Under the pieces are notes generated by a model. It ran no database searches. It was given only the letters and a program-made list of their open reading frames with translations, and was not told the DNA's origin. From NCBI GenBank assembly GCA_020631735.1, contig CM036179.1:23303063-23367062 (forward strand): a stretch of DNA of 64,000 nucleotides, in the 5' to 3' direction. The DNA is from Saccharum officinarum (Eukaryota; Streptophyta; Magnoliopsida; Poales; Poaceae). Every line of letters begins with the position of its first letter. Within the stretch, counting starts at the first letter, position 1. The position numbers were made by a program, and so were the translations under genes. Below are positions 58,991 through 64,000 of the stretch, piece after piece.

Positions 58991-60588
58991 CCCAGCGGAT
59001 TAGGAAGGATAAGGTAGGTTATGGCGGCAAGAAGGTGCTTTCTGTTAGCTTGGGGATAATGGTAAATATGAGTGAGATTAGTTTGTTTATTGTGGTCTGG
59101 TAGACTTGTTCAGCCAGTCGGCTGGATCTCAGTCAGGTCGTCGTCCACAATGGATATGCTCCCTTATCATGCACACACATGTCTGTTCTCATGAATAATG
59201 ATGGTTGGTTGGTGCTGTTTGCTCCAATATATTTACGGTATACACAAGATAAAAAAAATATTCGCTTCTCGGAAAGCTTTTATGAATCACTCCTATTTTA
59301 TCAATCTACTAATTTAGTTACTTAGGGCATTTTTGGAACTCATTGATTTATATAAGAAATATTACAGTTTCACACAAATATTGCTGAGGGGTGATGCAGC
59401 CGCTGGTTCCTACAGAAACAATTGTCAGTTACGCGTAAAGGGTGATGCATCTGTATTCATATTGCTTTAGGACTTTAGGAGCCTAGGAGTGAACGCTTAC
59501 GTGCAAAGGTCACGTTACGGTTAAGCCACGTAGAATGTATAATTGCATATGATTTGTCAAGCATAAAGCAATAAAAAAGGGAAAACAAACTCTGCATTTG
59601 TCCTTGGGAGACTGGGACTGAAGACTTCTCTGCAGATAACAGCAGGAATGCATCTACAATACTACCTGAATATGTGAAGGGACCAAGGAGGAGATACCCT
59701 CACTGCACCTGCAACGTTACGTGCAAACTTGCAACGACGGTGCCGGATGGACATGGATAACTCAGTAACCCACACCAGGTAGCAAGAGAACCCTTGGTCG
59801 CCTTGTTCCACTGCATGTCTAAGCTTTTTTTTAAAATGGTTTTTGGTGTGCTCAATGGACCTGTAAAATCTACATTGGCAGCTCGACCATTCCTCTCACA
59901 TTTTTTTTCCAGAGAAATTCCTCTCAACAAAAAGACATTTGGGTAATGCGTTCTCTTCAGTAATGTGAGGGTTACTGTCTCCGGGGAAAAAATTGATGGA
60001 GTTTTTTTATTTTTGTTTTCCATGTGTAACTTGACCGTTATTTTTTACTACTACAATACATATACTTATAGTGCCATGTATACAGGATTATGAAGGTAAC
60101 CTTGAAGACAAGCCTACACCTATGATTCCTTTTTCAAACCCGACGTTATAAATACCTGGCTGTTAAACTCGCTGCTGCACTAAATTTTTTAAGGCAGTCT
60201 TTATCACAGATAATATTAAGTGTTGGCATATGCAGCAAAAGAGAAAGGGCATGCTTTATTATCCGGGTCATTGGTCTTTGTGGCCACTTTTCAGTTCCCA
60301 CGGCGAACAATACTGCATTCTATAATATAGTGGCTGATAATCTCGCAGCAGGTTTTCATTCCTAGCTCTTGCTTGTTCTTTAGTCAATCTTGGACCCATT
60401 CTAGAAACTGTGCTATCTAGAAGGGTAACTTTTTATCTCTGCACTCTGTATTTTAGCTTTGAATGAAATTTACCTTTTCCAAAAAAAATGCCATTGATGG
60501 TCAAAGTATCAACGTTTGACCGTATTTGGTCATATCGTCAAGTATTCAAGCTAGCGTGGCAGATTAATTTGCCTTTTTCAGTTCGATA
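58991..60588. other. Intergenic DNA with a possible LINE tail
   Basis: 60290-60488 ends with short open sequence (AFYNIVADNLAAGFHS-stop), 'tagctttgaatgaaatttac' and an A-run, recalling a LINE 3' end. It is too short for certainty. The rest is featureless. Confidence 0.4.
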
Positions 60589-60811
60589 ATGATACGACAA
60601 GGACGTCCGTCCCGTGACTCCTGTTCGGACGCTCTCCTAAAAAAATAAAAATAAAAATCCGGACGCGCACGCCCGCGCGGACGCTGCGCCCCACTCCGCG
60701 CTAGCTGCTTGCTCGCTGAAGCCCCATCCCGCCCGCGACGCTTGGTTCCCCCATCCTGCGCCGCGCTCCATCTTGCGTTGTGCCACGTGCCCCATCTCCT
60801 CCCTCGCCCAC
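60589..60811. mobile_element. Terminal piece of the element family seen at 11657
   Basis: atgatacgacaaggacgtcc closely resembles the left end at 11657-11680 (aatgatacgccacgggcgtc), and a GC-rich block with CGGACGC units follows. The Gypsy LTR starting at 60812 cuts it off. Confidence 0.5.
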
Positions 60812-61611
60812 TGTAACAACCCAGAAATTTCCAGGAAACAAAAATCACAACTGCAATTTTTTTTTCTAAAAATAAACCTATGTCTGGTGAGGTGTCATAT
60901 AGGAAACCTAACCTAGTTGCACAAGTAGCACCTAATTTAGTTAACTACATCTTTGCATTTAACCATACATGCTTGAGTTGGATTTTATGTTCTTTGGATG
61001 GAATTAAAAGCAACAACATCTCTTGAATTAATTGCTTAAGTAAATAAATATAGAAATATAAACCTATCAAATAGTTGGAAACCAAAAATATATTTTGAAG
61101 GACCCACTATGTTATACAAATGTGGGCAAATATGCTTCTCACATACAAATGCATGGCATAACTTAAAATGGGAAAATACAAATTAGAAAAGCCCTCTCGG
61201 CCTACCCTGCCAACCGGCCCGGCCCATCTCGCGCACCCGAACCCCCACACGCGCACGCCCGCGCGTGGGCCGGCCCAGCAAGGCCGCGGTCACCCGCCGC
61301 GCCGCATCCGCAAGACGCCAGGGCGTCTTCGTCTCTCCCCACGCCACTGACGAACGGGACCCACCCGTCATCCCTTCCTTTGCTCCCCATCCTCTGCTCC
61401 GGCCGAAAACAGAGACAGAGGGGAACAGGGTCACGCCCTGCGCGAAGGAGAGATTCCCTTGGTCCCCTGCTGCTGCCCTGCGCGCCGAGCCCTCACGCCT
61501 CTGCACCCCGCAGCGCCCACGCCAACTGCCACAGGTATCTCTCGTGAGAGATGCCCAGGTCGCACCCCTCCAGCAAGACTTGCCCCAAAGACTCGTCATA
61601 GGATCCTGTCC

Positions 61612-61691
61612 GATCGACTCAACCCTCACCACTCACCCGAGACACACGCCAAGATCTCCCTAGTTCTTTAGTCAGGTTTATCAAGTTCTCG
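61612..61691. repeat. Left arm of an 80-bp perfect inverted repeat
   Basis: Exact reverse complement of 63921-64000. It starts gatcgactcaaccctcacc and ends ggtttatcaagttctcg, with a spacer of about 2.2 kb. Confidence 0.97.
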
Positions 61692-61726
61692 CGCGCCCTG
61701 CCTTCCTCTCGCGCGCCCTGCCTTCC
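61687..61726 (+). repeat. 20-bp tandem duplication
   Basis: tctcgcgcgccctgccttcc occurs twice in succession, immediately at the inner end of the inverted-repeat arm. Confidence 0.95.
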
Positions 61727-63920
61727 TCTGCAAGTAGCGTGACCCCGCGCCATGGCCCACGGCCGAACCGCCCTATCACCGAGCTAGGCCAGCGGCAGCA
61801 CGAAGCCGAGACCGCTACGGCATCCGCGTGAGCACCACGCCATCTCCAAAGGCCACTGCGACCCCTTGGATGATCGCCACGTAGTCTTCCTTGTCCCATC
61901 ACCGTCCACCGAGCGCCATGAACGCCTCTCCTCTATAAAACGGCGACATCCAGTGCCCGAGCCCCCTCCATCCGCTCTGCCACCACCCCGGTGGCCACCA
62001 CTTCGCGCCACGACCAAGAAAAGGGGGATGAGGGGAAATAAGGGGAGAAAGGGGGGAAGAGGCCACCATCGGAGTCGCCAGCCGCCGACGAGGAGCCACC
62101 GGAGCCCAGAGCGTTGACCGAACGACCACGTCGACGTTGCGGTTCTCCCTGCACGGCAACGACTCCACACTGCTCCAAATCACTACTGCACCGCCATCCT
62201 ACGACCACAAGCCCAAGGTGAGCCGCCCCGCTCGCCACCCTTTCTCCGCTCACCACCCCTTTCTCTGATCACCACGGGGTGCACACCGACGTGGCCGCGA
62301 CACCTCCATACCAGAGGTGGCCAAGGCTAAGCCTCGAACATCACCACACACACCCTTCGGTAGGTGTAGACGCAGTTCATGTCGCGCACCTAAGGGTGGA
62401 GAACGCCGAGAGCAACCACGTACGCACCGCACGCGGTCACCATGTCCGGGCTTCGCCATGGTGACGCCTTGGACCAGCCGTGCTAGATGAGTAGAGGTAA
62501 GGGGATGGAGTTCTTTCATTTTGCCTGGGCAAGGAGCGCGCTGTGCTCGGCAGCTAGGGGAAGGAGAGCCACCGAGGGAGCTGCTCGCGACCACCATGCC
62601 GACGGCGGCGTGCACTAGAGCACAGCCGAGAAGCAGAGGAGGTGCCGGAGAGTCGCCGCACACCCAACCGCGGACACGTGCTCTAGCATGTAGTTAAGTC
62701 ATCAACGGTGGCCTTAGCACCCCGCGGATGTGTCCAATTGAGTATCCCAGGGCCGTTTGGGACCTCGGAGTGACCAAGGGGACCTTGCCGTCGCTCACCG
62801 CACCGGCCAAACTGCCACCGCCACGAGCAAGCCTCCTAAACACTCTAATCCGCCGCCTGGACCCCACCGTCGCGTTCCTGGAGTCCGTGCGAATCCGTAG
62901 AGACCTTGGGTGTCGTTGTTGAGCCTCCGTGGCGTTGGAACGAGACTCTCGTCGCCGGCGGAAGCGCGGCCGTGAAGGGGAGAAGGGGAAGGAGGAGGAG
63001 CAGCGCTGCTTGGTGCACCAGTTGTACCGTGAGCCAGGAGTGGAGGAAGAGGGGGTAGACGTGGACCACCATGGACCACGTTGAGTCCCCTACACCGCAC
63101 GTTCAGGTCCACCATAGGTCGTGCCCATGAGTTTCTGAGCCCAGTTCGGAGCCCAGGAGGCGATGTGGCAGCACTAGAGCTTGCCACGTGGTGGGCCTAG
63201 CCTGGCCCAACCCGGCCCATATCTAGCCCTGACCCGGCCCACCGAGACCTGGTCTCGGCCCAATCAAAGTTGACCGTTGACCAATCAACGGGACCCACAT
63301 GTCAGTGACTCGCTCTGTTTCGCCCAATCAGAGCTTGACACGTGTCACTGCCTGGAATTTTCCTTTTCTTTTTCTTTTTCAGAAAATCTTTTAATCTTTA
63401 GAAATTCATAACTAATTCATTTTAACTCAGAAAAAATACCAAACCAGTTTCTAAATTTTTCTAAAAATGAGCTCTACATCTTAGGCTTGTGTTTGAGTGC
63501 ATTTGGATCTTTTGGATTTCTGTTGCTTCTGTGTGCACCTCTATAGGAGTCGTTAATGCGACTCTACGTTACGATTAATAGAGCCAGAGGACCTGCCGAC
63601 TGAGGAGTACGACCCAGACTACAGCGAGGACTTAGGTGACGACCTGCCAGGTGCCACACCCCACCCATCTCCGTAGGACCTATTACGCATGCAAATATAG
63701 AATTGCTAGCGCTTTACTTTTTGTAAATTATTTATGTTGATAGGCTGCATGGTAGATGCTTTACTTTGAGTCTTTACCTTGTCGTAACCTTGCTCCTGCT
63801 CACCCTGCTGTTAGGCTAGATGCTCGCATGTTACATATTACTGCTTTTACTCTTACTCGCATTATATCTGTGATGTGATGCCGGTGAGTGAGAGGCGTAT
63901 ATGTATAAGGCACATAGTGT

Positions 63921-64000
63921 CGAGAACTTGATAAACCTGACTAAAGAACTAGGGAGATCTTGGCGTGTGTCTCGGGTGAGTGGTGAGGGTTGAGTCGATC
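63921..64000. repeat. Right arm of the 80-bp inverted repeat, cut by window end
   Basis: Exact reverse complement of 61612-61691. It runs into the window edge, so the true arm may be longer. Confidence 0.97.

Larger units (their letters stand above)
60812..64000 (+). mobile_element. Gypsy LTR, plus orientation, continuing to or near window end
   Basis: Begins TGTAACAACCCAGAAATTTC, the usual Gypsy LTR start. A large GC-rich interior (61190-63350) follows, then a short acidic ORF (about 63580-63675, EDLPTEEYDPDYSEDL) like the one in the LTR at 3533-6259. No LTR end, primer-binding site or gag is seen before 64000. The last 80 bases invert an internal segment, so the right part may be rearranged. 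ORFs in the GC-rich part on both strands have no recognised domain. Confidence 0.6.

Noticed and set aside
61168..63187. Several 60-150 residue ORFs on both strands in GC-rich DNA
   Set aside because: Overlapping frames without domains inside LTR-type sequence; best explained by base composition.

Overview
The window looks like nuclear DNA of a grass, probably a panicoid such as sorghum, Saccharum or Miscanthus. The evidence is spliced GT-AG genes of plant type, grass-type MITEs in many copies, nested Ty3/Gypsy and Ty1/Copia elements, a Helitron 3' end and GC-rich grass-style first exons. The species is an inference, because no marker gene settles it. One 100-N assembly gap lies at 27674-27773.

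Layout. 1-7814: two nested Ty3/Gypsy elements, one on the minus strand with gag, most of pol and a 2.7 kb LTR, the other a plus-strand LTR remnant. 7815-10522: a Helitron-like segment ending in a hairpin plus CTAG, carrying a broken, intron-containing fragment of an ATX-type (trithorax-like) PHD-finger histone methyltransferase gene. 10523-19435: a MITE-rich desert, with a 1,339-bp Mutator-like element that has long terminal inverted repeats and a perfect 9-bp target-site duplication (TSD), and a LINE tail. 19826-21761: a complete four-exon BELL (TALE) homeobox gene resembling ATH1, on the minus strand. 21762-30640: repeats, a degenerate LINE and a TIR element with an internal coding-like tandem repeat. 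30642-32170: a chain of minus-strand exon-like segments whose last three exons join in phase, from a gene I do not recognise. 32528-32876: a solo LTR with a perfect TSD. 35368-40902: a full-length but mutated Ty1/Copia element. 41463-45572: a two-exon P-type PPR gene on the minus strand. 46361-51688: a twelve-exon YbeY-HAD fusion gene on the plus strand, divergent from the PPR gene across a 788-bp intergenic space that holds two MITEs. 52015-56703: a young Copia element with only 113-bp LTRs, inserted just downstream of the YbeY-HAD gene. 57033-58990: a 248-bp tandem duplication and unidentified exon-like sequence. 60812-64000: a Gypsy LTR and an 80-bp perfect inverted repeat that reaches the window end.

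The three host genes are a developmental transcription factor and two genes probably for organelles (PPR: mitochondrial or plastid RNA processing; YbeY: plastid rRNA maturation). No pathway links them in the sequence beyond the shared promoter space of the PPR/YbeY pair. Most of the window is transposon-derived. The older insertions and the ATX fragment share in-frame stops of the type expected from C-to-T decay of methylated DNA.
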